From Lachnospiraceae bacterium (GTDB taxonomy: Bacteria; Bacillota; Clostridia; Lachnospirales; Lachnospiraceae), in assembly GCA_017482205.1 (NCBI GenBank), contig JAFUNK010000024.1:124001-188000 (forward strand): a stretch of DNA of 64,000 nt. The letters run 5' to 3'. Made by a program: the position numbers and the translations under genes. The notes below the pieces were generated by a model, which did not search any database, was not told where the DNA came from, and worked only from the letters and a program-made list of their open reading frames with translations. How positions within the stretch are numbered: position 1 is the first letter of the stretch; every line of letters starts with the position of its first letter. This document shows positions 35,886 through 46,170 of the stretch, in pieces.

Positions 35886-38729
35886 ATGGAAGAAATACAG
35901 AAAATGCGCCCCAGAGAGTGGATTAAAATCAGGGGTGCCAAGGAACATAATTTAAAAGATATCGACGTGGATATTCCCAGAAATGCAATGGTGGTGCTGA
36001 CCGGATTATCGGGTTCGGGCAAGTCTTCGTTGGCATTTGATACCATATATGCAGAAGGGCAGCGCCGTTATATGGAGTCGCTGTCTTCCTATGCCCGCCA
36101 GTTTCTGGGGCAGATGGAAAAACCCAATGTGGAAAAGATAGAGGGGCTTTCGCCTGCCATATCCATTGACCAGAAATCCACTAACCGCAATCCCCGTTCT
36201 ACGGTGGGAACGGTTACGGAAATCTATGATTATTTCCGACTGCTCTATGCCCGCATTGGAATTCCCCACTGTCCGAACTGTGGCAGGGAGATTGCCAAAC
36301 AGAGTGTGGACCAGATGGTGGACCGTATTATGGAATTAGAATCCGGCACTCGTATTCAACTGTTGGCACCGGTAGTACGCGGACGAAAGGGTGAGCATGT
36401 CAAGGTATTTGAACGTGCAAAGCGAAGCGGCTATGTGCGTGTGCGTGTGGACGGTAATATGTATGAATTGTCCGAGGAAATCAAGCTGGACAAAAATATT
36501 AAGCACAATATTGAAGTGGTTGTAGATCGTCTGGTTGTCAAGGAAGGAATTGAACGCCGTCTGACAGACTCCATTGAAAATGTACTGGATTTGTCCGAAG
36601 GGCTTTTGGAAGTAGATGTAATTGACGGTGAACCCATGACGTTCAGCCAAAGCTTTGCCTGCCCTGATTGTGACATTAGTGTCAGCGAGATCGAGCCCAG
36701 AAGCTTTTCCTTTAACAACCCTTTTGGCGCCTGTCCGGATTGCTTTGGTCTGGGATACAAGATGGAATTTGATATTGATTTGATGATTCCTGAAAAAGAA
36801 CTGAGCATCAATCAGGGAGCCATAGCAGTAACAGGCTGGCAGTCCTGTGCGGACAAGGGCAGCTTTACCAATGCAGTGTTACAAGCACTTTGCAAGGAAT
36901 ATAAATTTGATTTGGATACTCCTTTTGAAAAATATACTGAAAAGATACAACAGATTCTCATTTATGGTACGGACGGTAAGAAAGTAGATGTGTACTATGA
37001 AGGACAGAGGGGCCGCGGTGTGTATCCTGTGGCGTTTGAAGGTTTGATTAGAAATGTAGAGCGTAAGTATCGTGAGACATTTTCGGAAACCATGAAGCAG
37101 GAGTATGAGTCCTTTATGCGGATTACCCCCTGTAAGCTCTGTGGCGGTATGCGCCTGAAAAGAGAGTCTCTGGCAGTTACCGTCTGCGACAAAAATATCC
37201 ATGAGATTACCTCTATGTCGGTGGAAAAGTTGCACGAATTCCTCGGGGAAATGCAGCTGACGAAGCAACAGCAGTTGATTGGTAAACAGGTTTTAAAGGA
37301 AATTAAGGCAAGAGTAGGCTTTTTGGTAAATGTGGGGCTGAGTTATCTGTCCCTTTCCAGGGCTACGGGTACACTTTCCGGTGGAGAAGCCCAGCGTATC
37401 CGTCTGGCAACCCAGATTGGGTCCGGTCTGGTAGGGGTATGTTATATTCTGGATGAACCCAGTATCGGTCTGCATCAGAGGGACAATGACAAGCTGTTGG
37501 CGGCTCTTAAAAATTTGCGTGACCTTGGCAATACGCTGATAGTGGTGGAACACGACGAGGATACCATGCGTGAGGCGGACTACATTGTGGATATCGGACC
37601 GGGAGCAGGCTCCCATGGTGGTAAGGTAGTGGCATGCGGTACGGCAGAAGAGATTATGCAGGTGCCGGAATCTGTGACGGGACAGTATTTAAGCGGTGCG
37701 AAGAAGATTCCGGTGCCTAAAATGCGCCGAAAGCCTACGGGCAAACTGACAGTAATGGGTGCTCAGGAAAACAACCTGAAAAATATCAATGTTGACTTTC
37801 CGTTAGGGGTTATGACAGCGGTGACAGGCGTGTCAGGTTCCGGTAAGAGTTCACTGGTAAACGAAATCCTTTACAAGCATTTGGCAAAGAAGTTAAACCG
37901 TGCCCGCACGATACCGGGTAAACATAAGGGTATCAAGGGCATTGAACAGTTGGACAAGGTTATCGATATTGACCAGTCTCCTATCGGACGTACACCCCGC
38001 TCCAACCCTGCGACTTATACAGGTGTGTTTGATCAGATTCGCGATTTGTTTGCTGCTACGGCAGATGCCAAAGCCAAAGGCTACAAGAAAGGCCGTTTCA
38101 GTTTTAATGTAAAAGGCGGCAGGTGTGAGGCCTGTAGCGGCGACGGTATTATCAAGATAGAAATGCATTTCCTGCCCGATGTCTATGTGCCCTGTGAAGT
38201 CTGTGGCGGTAAACGTTACAACAGAGAAACACTGGATGTAAAATACAAGGGTAAGAGTATTTATGATGTATTGGATATGACAGTGGAAGAGGCAGTACCT
38301 TTCTTTGAAAATGTGCCTTCCATACGCCGCAAAATCGAAACACTCAATGATGTAGGACTTTCCTATATCAAATTGGGACAGCCTTCTACCCAGTTGTCCG
38401 GTGGTGAGGCACAGCGCATTAAGCTGGCTACGGAGCTGAGCCGTAAGAGCACAGGCAAGACGATCTACATTCTGGACGAACCTACTACCGGTCTGCATTT
38501 TGCGGACGTGCAGAAACTGATTGAGATTTTGCAACGACTGGCTGACAGCGGAAATACCGTGGTAGTAATTGAGCACAATCTGGATGTGATTAAGACTGCG
38601 GACTATATTATCGATATCGGACCGGAGGGTGGCGACGGCGGCGGTACTGTCATTGCACAGGGTACACCCGAAGAGGTGGCAGACAATCCGGTTTCCTATA
38701 CCGGCAAGTATATTAAAAAAATGCTATAA
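35886..38729 (+). CDS. uvrA: UvrA, excinuclease ABC subunit A
   Basis: 947 aa, full length. Two ABC ATPase modules: Walker [10 protein letters not shown] (about 40) and GVSGSGKSS (about 645), each with an LSGGEAQRI signature. Zinc-finger cysteines appear in [13 protein letters not shown] with CPDCFG and in [14 protein letters not shown] with [10 protein letters not shown]. It loads UvrB on damaged DNA. AAAGAGGTAAG precedes the ATG. The 70 nt before it contain no GAAC-N4-GTTC box, so SOS control would need read-through from uvrB across the QueG-like gene. Confidence 0.98.
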   Translation: MEEIQKMRPREWIKIRGAKEHNLKDIDVDIPRNAMVVLTGLSGSGKSSLAFDTIYAEGQRRYMESLSSYARQFLGQMEKPNVEKIEGLSPAISIDQKSTNRNPRSTVGTVTEIYDYFRLLYARIGIPHCPNCGREIAKQSVDQMVDRIMELESGTRIQLLAPVVRGRKGEHVKVFERAKRSGYVRVRVDGNMYELSEEIKLDKNIKHNIEVVVDRLVVKEGIERRLTDSIENVLDLSEGLLEVDVIDGEPMTFSQSFACPDCDISVSEIEPRSFSFNNPFGACPDCFGLGYKMEFDIDLMIPEKELSINQGAIAVTGWQSCADKGSFTNAVLQALCKEYKFDLDTPFEKYTEKIQQILIYGTDGKKVDVYYEGQRGRGVYPVAFEGLIRNVERKYRETFSETMKQEYESFMRITPCKLCGGMRLKRESLAVTVCDKNIHEITSMSVEKLHEFLGEMQLTKQQQLIGKQVLKEIKARVGFLVNVGLSYLSLSRATGTLSGGEAQRIRLATQIGSGLVGVCYILDEPSIGLHQRDNDKLLAALKNLRDLGNTLIVVEHDEDTMREADYIVDIGPGAGSHGGKVVACGTAEEIMQVPESVTGQYLSGAKKIPVPKMRRKPTGKLTVMGAQENNLKNINVDFPLGVMTAVTGVSGSGKSSLVNEILYKHLAKKLNRARTIPGKHKGIKGIEQLDKVIDIDQSPIGRTPRSNPATYTGVFDQIRDLFAATADAKAKGYKKGRFSFNVKGGRCEACSGDGIIKIEMHFLPDVYVPCEVCGGKRYNRETLDVKYKGKSIYDVLDMTVEEAVPFFENVPSIRRKIETLNDVGLSYIKLGQPSTQLSGGEAQRIKLATELSRKSTGKTIYILDEPTTGLHFADVQKLIEILQRLADSGNTVVVIEHNLDVIKTADYIIDIGPEGGDGGGTVIAQGTPEEVADNPVSYTGKYIKKML

Positions 38730-38744
38730 TTTAAAAAACAACCC

Positions 38745-38780
38745 TAAAGTTTTACGGCGGTACTGCCGATAAAAACTTTA
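38745..38780 (+). other. Hairpin after uvrA
   Basis: AAAGTTTT...GGC pairs with GCC...AAAACTTT (about 38746-38779). No T run follows, so it may stabilise the uvrA 3' end upstream of the true terminator. Confidence 0.4.
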
Positions 38781-38791
38781 CAGGAGCATGG

Positions 38792-38839
38792 ATGCAGGTA
38801 AAAGGACGGAAGGAACCGTCCTCTTCCTGCATTGTTTTT
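38792..38839 (+). terminator. Terminator of uvrA
   Basis: ATGCAGG (38792-38798) pairs with CCTGCAT (38826-38832) around an inner stem GGACGG/CCGTCC, then TGTTTTTG. Confidence 0.8.
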
Positions 38840-38894
38840 GTGTTAGGGAAGGTCTTGTTTTGCGAAAGTGGAAAGTCAATTTTTCAAAGTAAAG

Positions 38895-38913
38895 GTGCTC
38901 TGGAGGAGAGCAC
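38895..38913 (+). other. Perfect hairpin presenting a GGAGG loop
   Basis: GTGCTCT (38895-38901) and AGAGCAC (38907-38913) flank the loop GGAGG. It lies about 115 nt before mreB and upstream of its probable -10 (TATAAT 38982-38987). A GGA in a hairpin loop is the recognition form of CsrA, and flagellar genes follow, but no transcript is proven here. The rest of the 297-nt gap holds A+T-rich sequence only. Confidence 0.3.
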
Positions 38914-38981
38914 GTGTGCCCCATAAAATTCTTTTTAATTAAAATTTTGTGAAACCCCTATGAAAATAGCAAGATTTAGGT

Positions 38982-38987
38982 TATAAT
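38982..38987 (+). promoter_or_regulatory. -10 element upstream of mreB/mbl
   Basis: TATAAT, 40 nt before the start codon; the -35 (TATGAA at 38959-38964) is poor. Confidence 0.45.
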
Positions 38988-39026
38988 AATTAAGAATGTC
39001 TTACTACCATGAAAGGGGTATGTTTT

Positions 39027-40019
39027 ATGCAATATACAGATATAGGAATTGACTTAGGTACAGCGAGTATACTGGTTTACATCAGAGGCAAGGGTGTAGT
39101 TTTAAAAGAGCCCTCTGTTGTAGCTTTTGATAGAGACACCAATAAGATTAAAGCAATTGGAGAGGATGCAAGACTGATGCTGGGTAGAACGCCCGGCAAC
39201 ATTGTGGCAGTCAGACCTTTGCGTCAGGGTGTTATTTCCGATTACACCGTTACCGAAAAGATGATGAAATATTTCATCCAGAAGGCGTTGGGCAGAAGAA
39301 GCTTTAGAAAGCCTCGTATTGCAGTGTGTGTACCCAGTGGCGTAACGGAAGTAGAAAAGAAAGCGGTAGAGGATGCTACTTATCAGGCAGGTGCCAGAGA
39401 AGTATCTATTATTGAAGAGCCTATTGCAGCAGCTATCGGTGCAGGTATCGATATTTCCAAACCCTGCGGCAATATGATCGTAGATATCGGCGGTGGTACT
39501 TCCGACATTGCGGTTATTTCCTTGGGTGGTACGGTAGTCAGCGCTTCCATTAAGATTGCAGGGGATGATTTCGATGAAGCGATTGTGCGTTATATGCGTA
39601 AGAAACACAATTTGTTAATTGGTGAAAGAACTGCGGAAGATTTGAAGATTAAAATCGGTTCTGCTTACAAGCGGGCAGAAGTGGATTATATGGATGTCAG
39701 AGGACGTAATCTGGTAACAGGTTTGCCCAAGACAGTTACGGTTTCTTCCGAAGAAACCGAAGAAGCGCTGAGAGAGACTACGGCACAGATTGTAGAAACC
39801 ATTCACAGTGTATTGGAAAAGACTCCGCCTGAGTTGGCGGCAGATATTGCAGACAGAGGTATTGTACTGACCGGAGGCGGCAGCTTGTTGCGTGGTCTGG
39901 AGGATTTGATTTCCGCCAAGACAGGTATCAATACCATGACGGCTGAGGATCCCATGACAGCGGTAGCTATCGGTACCGGTAAGTATGTAGAGTTCCTTGC
40001 CGGATATAAAGAAGACTAA
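39027..40019 (+). CDS. mbl: MreB/Mbl rod-shape actin homologue
   Basis: 330 aa. Actin-fold motifs include DIGIDLGTASILVY (phosphate 1), VDIGGGTSDIAVISLGG (phosphate 2) and LTGGGSLLRGLE (adenosine). It forms membrane filaments that guide cell-wall elongation. AAAGGGG (39013-39018) fixes the ATG at 39027; an upstream in-frame ATG at 39009 overlaps that site. The two flagellar rod genes follow as in B. subtilis mbl-flhO-flhP, so it is best equated with Mbl. Confidence 0.93.
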   Translation: MQYTDIGIDLGTASILVYIRGKGVVLKEPSVVAFDRDTNKIKAIGEDARLMLGRTPGNIVAVRPLRQGVISDYTVTEKMMKYFIQKALGRRSFRKPRIAVCVPSGVTEVEKKAVEDATYQAGAREVSIIEEPIAAAIGAGIDISKPCGNMIVDIGGGTSDIAVISLGGTVVSASIKIAGDDFDEAIVRYMRKKHNLLIGERTAEDLKIKIGSAYKRAEVDYMDVRGRNLVTGLPKTVTVSSEETEEALRETTAQIVETIHSVLEKTPPELAADIADRGIVLTGGGSLLRGLEDLISAKTGINTMTAEDPMTAVAIGTGKYVEFLAGYKED

Positions 40020-40051
40020 AGAAGCGGCGGTATTCGCCGGGGAGGAAATTT

Positions 40052-40828
40052 ATGTTAAAGGGTTTGTATACGGCGCATACCGGTTTGCGAAATGAACAGA
40101 ACCGTATGGACATTATGACCAACAATCTGGCAAATGCATCTACGGTAGGTTTCAAAAAAGAGGGTTCTACCAGCCAATCCTTTGACACGGTTTTGGCATA
40201 CAAATTAAAAGATGCTTCCGTGGGATTGGGAAGAGCAGAAGGTATCGGGGTAAACAATCCCGGTGTTAAGATTGGTGAAAACTATACCGATTATTCACAG
40301 GGCTCGTTCAGAATTACCAACAATACCTTTGATTTGGCATTGACGGATGAAGGATTTTTTGCAGTAGAGTTTACCAATAAGGCGGGTGAAACCATGACCA
40401 TGTATACCCGTGCCGGTAACTTTACCTTAAACAGTGACGGCTATCTGGTAACCAGTGACGGTGATTATGTGCTGGATGAAAACAACAATCGTATTCAGTT
40501 GGACCCTTTGCATGGAGCAGACATTATGTCTGACGGCACCATCAATCAGGACGGTAGAACGATTGCAAAGATTCAGGTGACTGATTTTGCTGATTATGAT
40601 TATCTGGAACGATATGGTGAGACTTATTTTCAGCCTCTTGAGGGAGCAGAACTGATACAGTCTTCTGCGGAAGTAAAATCGGGTGTTTTGGAAATGGCAA
40701 ATGTACAGGTGGTTTCTGAAATGGTAAATATGATTACCATTACCAGACAGTACGAGAGCAACCAGAAGGTAATGCAGACATACGACAGTTCACTGGAAAT
40801 AGCAGTAAACCAGTTAGGTAAGTTATAG
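40052..40828 (+). CDS. Flagellar hook-basal body rod protein, FlgF/FlhO type
   Basis: 258 aa. The conserved N-terminal rod motif is MTNNLANASTVGFKK and the C-terminal amphipathic helix reads SEMVNMITITRQYESNQK. Both ends pack into the coiled D0 domain of rod proteins. It is exported by the flagellar type III system and assembles in the distal rod. GGGGAGGAAAT precedes the ATG. It is 10 nt from the FlgG-like gene. Confidence 0.88.
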   Translation: MLKGLYTAHTGLRNEQNRMDIMTNNLANASTVGFKKEGSTSQSFDTVLAYKLKDASVGLGRAEGIGVNNPGVKIGENYTDYSQGSFRITNNTFDLALTDEGFFAVEFTNKAGETMTMYTRAGNFTLNSDGYLVTSDGDYVLDENNNRIQLDPLHGADIMSDGTINQDGRTIAKIQVTDFADYDYLERYGETYFQPLEGAELIQSSAEVKSGVLEMANVQVVSEMVNMITITRQYESNQKVMQTYDSSLEIAVNQLGKL

Positions 40829-40838
40829 GAGGTAAGCC

Positions 40839-41657
40839 ATGGTACGTAGTTTATGGACAGCAGCAACAGGTATGATTTCACAGCAGACAAATGTGGATAC
40901 CATCGCGAACAATCTTTCCAATGTAAATACAACAGGTTATAAGACGCAGGTTAATGAATTTAAATCCCTGCTTTATCAGAACATACAGACCAGAACCACT
41001 TCTGCTAACGGAGAAACCAAACCCTCCAGTGCACAGGTAGGTCTGGGTGTCAGAAATGCAGCTATCAATACCATCTTTACAAACGGCAGTATGCTGGCAA
41101 ATGACAGCAGTACCGCATTTGCAATCAGCGGTAAAGGTTTCTTTGCAGTTCGTGGCGAAGACGGTAATACATATTATACCCGTAACGGTAACTTCCGTTG
41201 GACAATTGCCAACGGTGGCGGCACCATGTTGGCTGACAGTGAAGGTTTACCTGTTATGGATTCCACCGGTAAACCGATTATTCTGGACTCCACTTATGAT
41301 ACCAGCCAGATTACGGTAACCGCAGACGGTACAGTCTGCTATCCCGATGAAAACAACAACCCTAAGTCACTGGGTATTACAATAGGTCTTTACCAGTTCC
41401 AGAACCCCGGTGGTCTGGAAAGACTGGACAGCAGCCTTTATTCCCAGTCAGCAGCAAGCGGTGCGCCCATCAATGAAGCAACCAGTACTACTGTAGAAAA
41501 GAGTTCCGTATTGCAGAATTACTTGGAAGGTTCCAATGTGCAGGTAGTAGATGAAATGGTAAATATGATTGTGGCACAGAGAGCTTATGAGATGAACTCT
41601 AAGGCAATTACTGCTTCTGATGAAATGTTACAGCAGGCTAACAATCTGCGCCGTTAG
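40839..41657 (+). CDS. flgG: Flagellar distal rod protein FlgG (FlhP)
   Basis: 272 aa. It starts RSLWTAATGMISQQTNVDTIANN, closer to canonical FlgG than its neighbour, and has the TGYKTQVNEF motif after NNLSNVNT. The C-terminal EMVNMIVAQRAYEMNSKAI helix is the FlgG signature. It builds the distal rod between the proximal rod and hook. AGGAGGTAAG precedes the ATG. Confidence 0.9.
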   Translation: MVRSLWTAATGMISQQTNVDTIANNLSNVNTTGYKTQVNEFKSLLYQNIQTRTTSANGETKPSSAQVGLGVRNAAINTIFTNGSMLANDSSTAFAISGKGFFAVRGEDGNTYYTRNGNFRWTIANGGGTMLADSEGLPVMDSTGKPIILDSTYDTSQITVTADGTVCYPDENNNPKSLGITIGLYQFQNPGGLERLDSSLYSQSAASGAPINEATSTTVEKSSVLQNYLEGSNVQVVDEMVNMIVAQRAYEMNSKAITASDEMLQQANNLRR

Positions 41658-41732
41658 TAGCGGGGTGACCGGATGAAAACGGCATGTTGAAGTGCCATGA
41701 ATGGGGCGTAAGCCTTCAAAAGGAGCAATTAT

Positions 41733-42077
41733 ATGGATATCAACGGATTATCAGCATATACAGATTTATACCAGACACAGGTTTCCCAAAGTACTTCCAA
41801 GCTGGAAAACGAATTAAAGTCGGATTATGCACAGGCGACCAATGATGAACTGATGGATGCCTGCAAAGAGTTTGAAGCATATTTTGTGGAGCAGATGTTT
41901 AAGGAAATGATGAAAACCATTCCGGAATCTGAGACCACATCCTCCTACACCTCCAATTTGATGGATTATTATAAAGACAGTATGGTGCAGGAAATTGCCA
42001 GCGACTCTACCGAGCAGAACAGTCTTGGTCTGGCACAGATGCTTTACGAGCAGATGAAGAGAAACTACGGTCTGTAA
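41733..42077 (+). CDS. FlgJ-type rod-binding protein, no muramidase domain
   Basis: 114 aa. It matches the N-terminal rod-binding domain of FlgJ: ELMDACKEFEAYFVEQMFKEMMKT, ending in a helix with QMLYEQMKRNYGL. There is no C-terminal glucosaminidase domain, as is common in Bacillota. It probably chaperones or caps rod assembly. AAAAGGAG precedes the ATG. The 75 nt before it contain a small GGC-GTAA-GCC hairpin of unknown meaning. A terminator follows. Confidence 0.82.
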   Translation: MDINGLSAYTDLYQTQVSQSTSKLENELKSDYAQATNDELMDACKEFEAYFVEQMFKEMMKTIPESETTSSYTSNLMDYYKDSMVQEIASDSTEQNSLGLAQMLYEQMKRNYGL

Positions 42078-42146
42078 TTTGATAAAATACAATTTGCAGA
42101 AATATTATGCAAGAGTTTGTTTAGAAACCCCATACATTACAATAGC

Positions 42147-42176
42147 AAAAAAGACTGCTGAATGGCAGTCTTTTTG
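42147..42176. terminator. Terminator of the mbl-flagellar operon
   Basis: AAAAAGACTGC pairs with GCAGTCTTTTT, loop TGAATG; symmetrical A and T runs would work in both directions. Confidence 0.85.
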
Positions 42177-42282
42177 TACTATGACCGCATGCGTATGACT
42201 GAAGGACCGGTATTACCGGAAAATCCAATATTATGACCGGTATAGTGCAAATCATTGCCTTTTGGCAGTCTGAGGAAAATCA

Positions 42283-44532
42283 ATGGAAACAATAAAAGGA
42301 TTTGTAGATCATATTATATTTCAAAATGCAGATAACGGTTATACAGTGCTTTCACTTTCCGGTGAGGACGGAGAAAGCATTTTGGTGGGCATGATGAAAG
42401 GTATCAGCCAGGGGGACAGTATTCAGGCAGAAGGTGATTTTGTTGAGCACCCCGTATATGGGGAACAATTTAAGGTGGTAACTTTTAAAACTGTCATGCC
42501 GGAGGATGCAGCGAGCATGGAGCGTTATCTGGCATCCGGTGCCATTAAAGGTATCGGTGCGGCACTGGCAGCCCGTATTGTGAAAAAATTCGGAGAGGAT
42601 ACCTTTCGTATTATGGAGGAAGAGCCGGAGCGTCTGGTAGAAATTAAGGGCATTAGTGAGCGGATTGCCAGAGAAATATCGGTACAGATGGAAGAAAAGA
42701 AAGATATGAGGGAAGCTTTTCTTTTCTTGCAGCAATTTGGAATTACAAATGCATTAGCGGTAAAAATATATAATACCTATGGAAATCGTCTGTATACGGT
42801 TTTACAGGAAAATCCTTATAAGATGGCAGAGGATATTGACGGAGTGGGTTTTCGGATTGCGGATGAAATTGCCGGACGTATCGGTATTCATACCGATTCT
42901 GATTACCGTATCCGCAGCGGTATTCTCTATGTGCTGTTGCAGGGCGTGCAGGAAGGGCATATATATTTGCCGGGACAGATGCTTCTTGCCAGAGCCTCGG
43001 AACTTTTGGGTGTAGAAGAAGCATATATAGAACCACAAATCAGCAATCTGGCAATGGATAGAAAAATCGTAGTAAAAAAACCTTCTAAGGAGGAAGATAT
43101 ACAGGTTTTTGCGGCAAACTATTATTATGCGGAATTAAATTGTGCCCGTATGCTTATGGAATTGAACATTCCCATGGAAGGCGATGGAAATCTTTTGCCG
43201 GCACAGGAAAATCTGATAAGAAAGCGGATAGAAACCATTACCGCAGCAGAAGAACTGGAATTGGACGAACTGCAGGAAAAAGCAGTTTTGGAATGTGTAA
43301 AAAACGGTGTATTTATTTTGTCAGGCGGGCCCGGTACGGGAAAGACTACCACAATCAACACAATTATCCGTTATTTTGAGGCGGAGCGGCTGGATATTTT
43401 TCTGGCAGCACCTACGGGACGCGCGGCAAAGCGAATGACGGAAACCACCGGTTACGAAGCAAGGACCATTCATCGCATGCTGGAACTGACCGGTGCGTTA
43501 GGAGAAGACGGCGGTAAAAATATACGCTTTGAAAAAAACGAAGAAAATCCATTGGAAGCAGATGTTATCATTATCGATGAAATGTCCATGGTGGATATTA
43601 ATCTATTGCAGGCACTGCTAAAAGCCATAGTGCCGGGAACACGGCTGATATTGGTAGGAGATGTGGACCAGCTGCCCAGCGTAGGACCGGGACAGGTGTT
43701 AAGGGACATTATGGCGGGCGGAGCGTTCCCTATGGTTATTTTGAAAAAGATTTTCAGGCAGGCACAGGAGAGCGGCATTGTAGTCAATGCCCACCGCATT
43801 AACGGCGGAGAGGAACCCAATTTAGACAATAAGAGCCGGGACTTTTTCTTTTTGGAAAGAGACAATGTAAACGTGATTTACAAGCATATGGTACAGCTGA
43901 TTACCGAAAAACTGCCACGCTATGTAGGTGCGGATGCTTTTGAAATACAGGTGTTGACGCCTATGCGGAAAGGTAATCTGGGGGTAGAAACTTTGAACCG
44001 GATTTTGCAGCAATATGTGAATCCGCCTTCTCCTGAGAAAAAAGAACATACCGTAGGAGAAACTGTTTTCCGTGAAGGTGACAAGGTTATGCAGACCAAG
44101 AATAACTACGAATTGGAGTGGGAGATTGTCAGCAAGTACGGTATTCCTATAGATAAAGGACTGGGCATCTTTAATGGTGATATGGGAAGGATTTTGCAGA
44201 TTAATGAGTATGCTGGTAACATGGTGGTGGAATACGATGAACATCGCAGGGTAACCTATCCTTTTATACAGGTGGAAGAACTGGAACTGGCATATGCCAT
44301 TACCATTCATAAGGCACAGGGAAGTGAGTATGCGGCAGTGGTAATGCCTCTTTTGAGCGGCCCAAGAATGTTGTTTAACCGCAATCTTCTTTATACAGGA
44401 GTAACCCGTGCTAAGTCCTGCGTGACTATATTGGGAAGCAGCCTGACCATAGGGGAAATGGTCAGAAACGCAGAGGTAAACCGCAGATATACGGCATTGG
44501 CAGAGCGGATTAAGGAATTGGCAGAAGAGTAG
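42283..44532 (+). CDS. recD2: RecD2 (YrrC) SF1B DNA helicase
   Basis: 749 aa. The N-terminal OB-like and HhH region (about 1-210) is followed by the helicase core: Walker A GGPGTGKTTT (about 347), Walker B IIIDEMSMVD (about 427), GDVDQLPSVGPG (motif III), and the C-terminal ITIHKAQGSEY and YTGVTRAK motifs. RecD2 moves 5'-3' and acts in replication-stress and mismatch repair, without RecBC. Start at the ATG at 42283 after CTGAGGAAAA. ComF follows 29 nt later. Confidence 0.95.
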   Translation: METIKGFVDHIIFQNADNGYTVLSLSGEDGESILVGMMKGISQGDSIQAEGDFVEHPVYGEQFKVVTFKTVMPEDAASMERYLASGAIKGIGAALAARIVKKFGEDTFRIMEEEPERLVEIKGISERIAREISVQMEEKKDMREAFLFLQQFGITNALAVKIYNTYGNRLYTVLQENPYKMAEDIDGVGFRIADEIAGRIGIHTDSDYRIRSGILYVLLQGVQEGHIYLPGQMLLARASELLGVEEAYIEPQISNLAMDRKIVVKKPSKEEDIQVFAANYYYAELNCARMLMELNIPMEGDGNLLPAQENLIRKRIETITAAEELELDELQEKAVLECVKNGVFILSGGPGTGKTTTINTIIRYFEAERLDIFLAAPTGRAAKRMTETTGYEARTIHRMLELTGALGEDGGKNIRFEKNEENPLEADVIIIDEMSMVDINLLQALLKAIVPGTRLILVGDVDQLPSVGPGQVLRDIMAGGAFPMVILKKIFRQAQESGIVVNAHRINGGEEPNLDNKSRDFFFLERDNVNVIYKHMVQLITEKLPRYVGADAFEIQVLTPMRKGNLGVETLNRILQQYVNPPSPEKKEHTVGETVFREGDKVMQTKNNYELEWEIVSKYGIPIDKGLGIFNGDMGRILQINEYAGNMVVEYDEHRRVTYPFIQVEELELAYAITIHKAQGSEYAAVVMPLLSGPRMLFNRNLLYTGVTRAKSCVTILGSSLTIGEMVRNAEVNRRYTALAERIKELAEE

Positions 44533-44561
44533 AAGGTTGTGTATGCGGAAAGAAGGCATAC

Positions 44562-45314
44562 ATGAAAAGAAAAAGTGAGAATGGTCTAAAGAGAAGGAAC
44601 ACTGTCCGAAGGTCAATCGGAAAAATAATTCTGACACTGTTGTTTCCTAACAGATGTCCTGTTTGCGACAATGCTGTCAGATTGAGGGACGGATTGATTT
44701 GTCGGGAATGCAAGGAAAAGTGGAAAGTAATACAGGAGCCGTTTTGTTTTCGGTGCGGAAGACCGCTGGTGGCAAGGGAGCAGGAATGTTGCAGAGACTG
44801 TATGCGGAAACATCATGCCTATATACGGGGACGTGCACTTTACCGGTATGCAGAAGTAAGGGCAGCAGTTTATCGGTTTAAATATGGCGGCAGATGTGAG
44901 TATGCAGACTTTTTCGGAAAAAAGATGGCAGAGGAACTGAGAACTTTTATAGAGAGTGTTAAGCCGGACTGCCTGATGCCTGTGCCTGTCAGCAGAAAGC
45001 GTTTGAACAGGCGGGGATACAATCAGGCAGAACTGCTTGCAGAAGTAATGGGGCGCAATCTGGGAGTGCCTGTTTATACAGATTTGGCGGTTCGGAACAG
45101 GGATACGGTTCCTCAAAAAGAATTAAATGCATATCAAAGGCAAAATAATTTGAAAAAGGCTTTTAAAATTAAGGAAAATGATGTAAAATTAAGTACGATT
45201 ATAATTATTGATGACATCTACACGACCGGCAGTACCATAGATGCACTTGCAGAGGCGTTGCAGGGGGTAGGTGTGGAAAAAGTTTATTTTGCAGTATTGG
45301 CCATTGGTGCCTGA
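44562..45314 (+). CDS. comF: ComF family phosphoribosyltransferase-like protein
   Basis: 250 aa. Two zinc-binding CxxC pairs near the N-terminus (CPVCDN, CRECKE, CFRCGR, CRDCMR) precede a PRTase domain with the PRPP loop IIIIDDIYTTGST. ComFC proteins take part in DNA uptake; outside competent species the role is uncertain. The KYGGRCEYADFF segment is the ComF family hallmark. Neighbouring yvyF-like gene order matches B. subtilis comFC-yvyF. Confidence 0.92.
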   Translation: MKRKSENGLKRRNTVRRSIGKIILTLLFPNRCPVCDNAVRLRDGLICRECKEKWKVIQEPFCFRCGRPLVAREQECCRDCMRKHHAYIRGRALYRYAEVRAAVYRFKYGGRCEYADFFGKKMAEELRTFIESVKPDCLMPVPVSRKRLNRRGYNQAELLAEVMGRNLGVPVYTDLAVRNRDTVPQKELNAYQRQNNLKKAFKIKENDVKLSTIIIIDDIYTTGSTIDALAEALQGVGVEKVYFAVLAIGA

Positions 45315-45331
45315 AACTGAGGAGGTTACTT

Positions 45332-45745
45332 ATGAACGTTCGGAATTGTAGAAAATGTGGTAAGATGTTTAACTATGTAATGGGCCCTTTTATCTGTCCG
45401 GTATGTCGTGACAAGGGAGAAGCGGAATTCCAGAAAGTAAAAGAATATGTACGTGAACATCCCGGTGCTACGGTAAATGAAGTATCAGATGTATGTGAGG
45501 TGCCGGTGTCACAGATTCACCAGTGGCTGCGTGAGGAACGTCTGGAACTGGCAGAAGGTTCTGCAATTATCTTACAGTGTGAAACCTGTGGAGCACCTAT
45601 CAGCTGCGGACGCTATTGCGAAAAGTGCAAGAGGAATCTGGCCATGGGATTTAAAGAAGTGACCCGTGCTGCGGCACCGAAGATTGAGGAGCCCGTGATA
45701 AATAAAAACCGTGACAGGGACAGAATGCGCTTCCTGAACAAATAG
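45332..45745 (+). CDS. YvyF-like flagellar operon protein (zinc ribbons)
   Basis: 137 aa. The N-terminal zinc ribbon CRKCGKMF...CPVCRDKG and a second CETCGAP...CEKCKRN flank a small HTH-like part (VNEVSDVCEVPVSQIHQWLREER). This is the YvyF/TIGR03826 flagellar-protein family; in B. subtilis it sits by flgM. A regulatory or FlgM-related function is likely but not defined. GAGGAGGTTAC region precedes the ATG. Confidence 0.82.
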   Translation: MNVRNCRKCGKMFNYVMGPFICPVCRDKGEAEFQKVKEYVREHPGATVNEVSDVCEVPVSQIHQWLREERLELAEGSAIILQCETCGAPISCGRYCEKCKRNLAMGFKEVTRAAAPKIEEPVINKNRDRDRMRFLNK

Positions 45746-45760
45746 GTGAAAGGCATAATT

Positions 45761-46156
45761 ATGTTAAACGAAGAAAGAATCATACTGATGACCAAGCTTG
45801 CTTCTTACGAAACAGGCGAAGGCAAAAAGAATGCGGCTATCGGTAAATATTTCAGAAGTGATTATATCGGTGCACAGGTGATTAAATCCATAATCAGTGC
45901 AACAATTGCATTTTTTGTTGTGTTTGCATTATATATCCTTTATGATTTTGAAACCTTTATGCTGGACATTTACAAAATGGATTTGTTTGTATTTGCCAAA
46001 AATATATTGAAGGCATACGCAGTGGTAGTCATCGGATTTGCGGTGCTGACTTATATTGTATATACTTATCGTTACAGTAAAGCCAAAAAGAGTCTGAAAA
46101 ATTATTATGGCAATTTGAAGAAACTGGCATCGCTGTACGAAAAAAACAAACATTAA
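45761..46156 (+). CDS. Two-helix membrane protein, unknown
   Basis: 131 aa. Two membrane helices (about 45-65 and 83-105) separate a hydrophilic N-terminus and a basic C-terminal coiled tail (YRYSKAKKSLKNYYGNLKKLASLYEKNK). AAAGG (45749-45753) supports the ATG at 45761 over a GTG at 45746. I recognise no family. It lies between the YvyF gene and a larger membrane protein that overlaps its stop region, so the two may work together. Confidence 0.7.
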   Translation: MLNEERIILMTKLASYETGEGKKNAAIGKYFRSDYIGAQVIKSIISATIAFFVVFALYILYDFETFMLDIYKMDLFVFAKNILKAYAVVVIGFAVLTYIVYTYRYSKAKKSLKNYYGNLKKLASLYEKNKH

Positions 46157-46170
46157 TGAAAGGTCTGGTT

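Noticed and set aside
38730-39026. c-di-GMP or other riboswitch before mbl and the flagellar genes
   Set aside because: None of the conserved GEMM core bases is present; the hairpins are simple.
42200-42250. Repeated ACCGGTAT near 42207 and 42235 before recD2 as an operator
   Set aside because: Only two short copies without a promoter between them; too weak to call.
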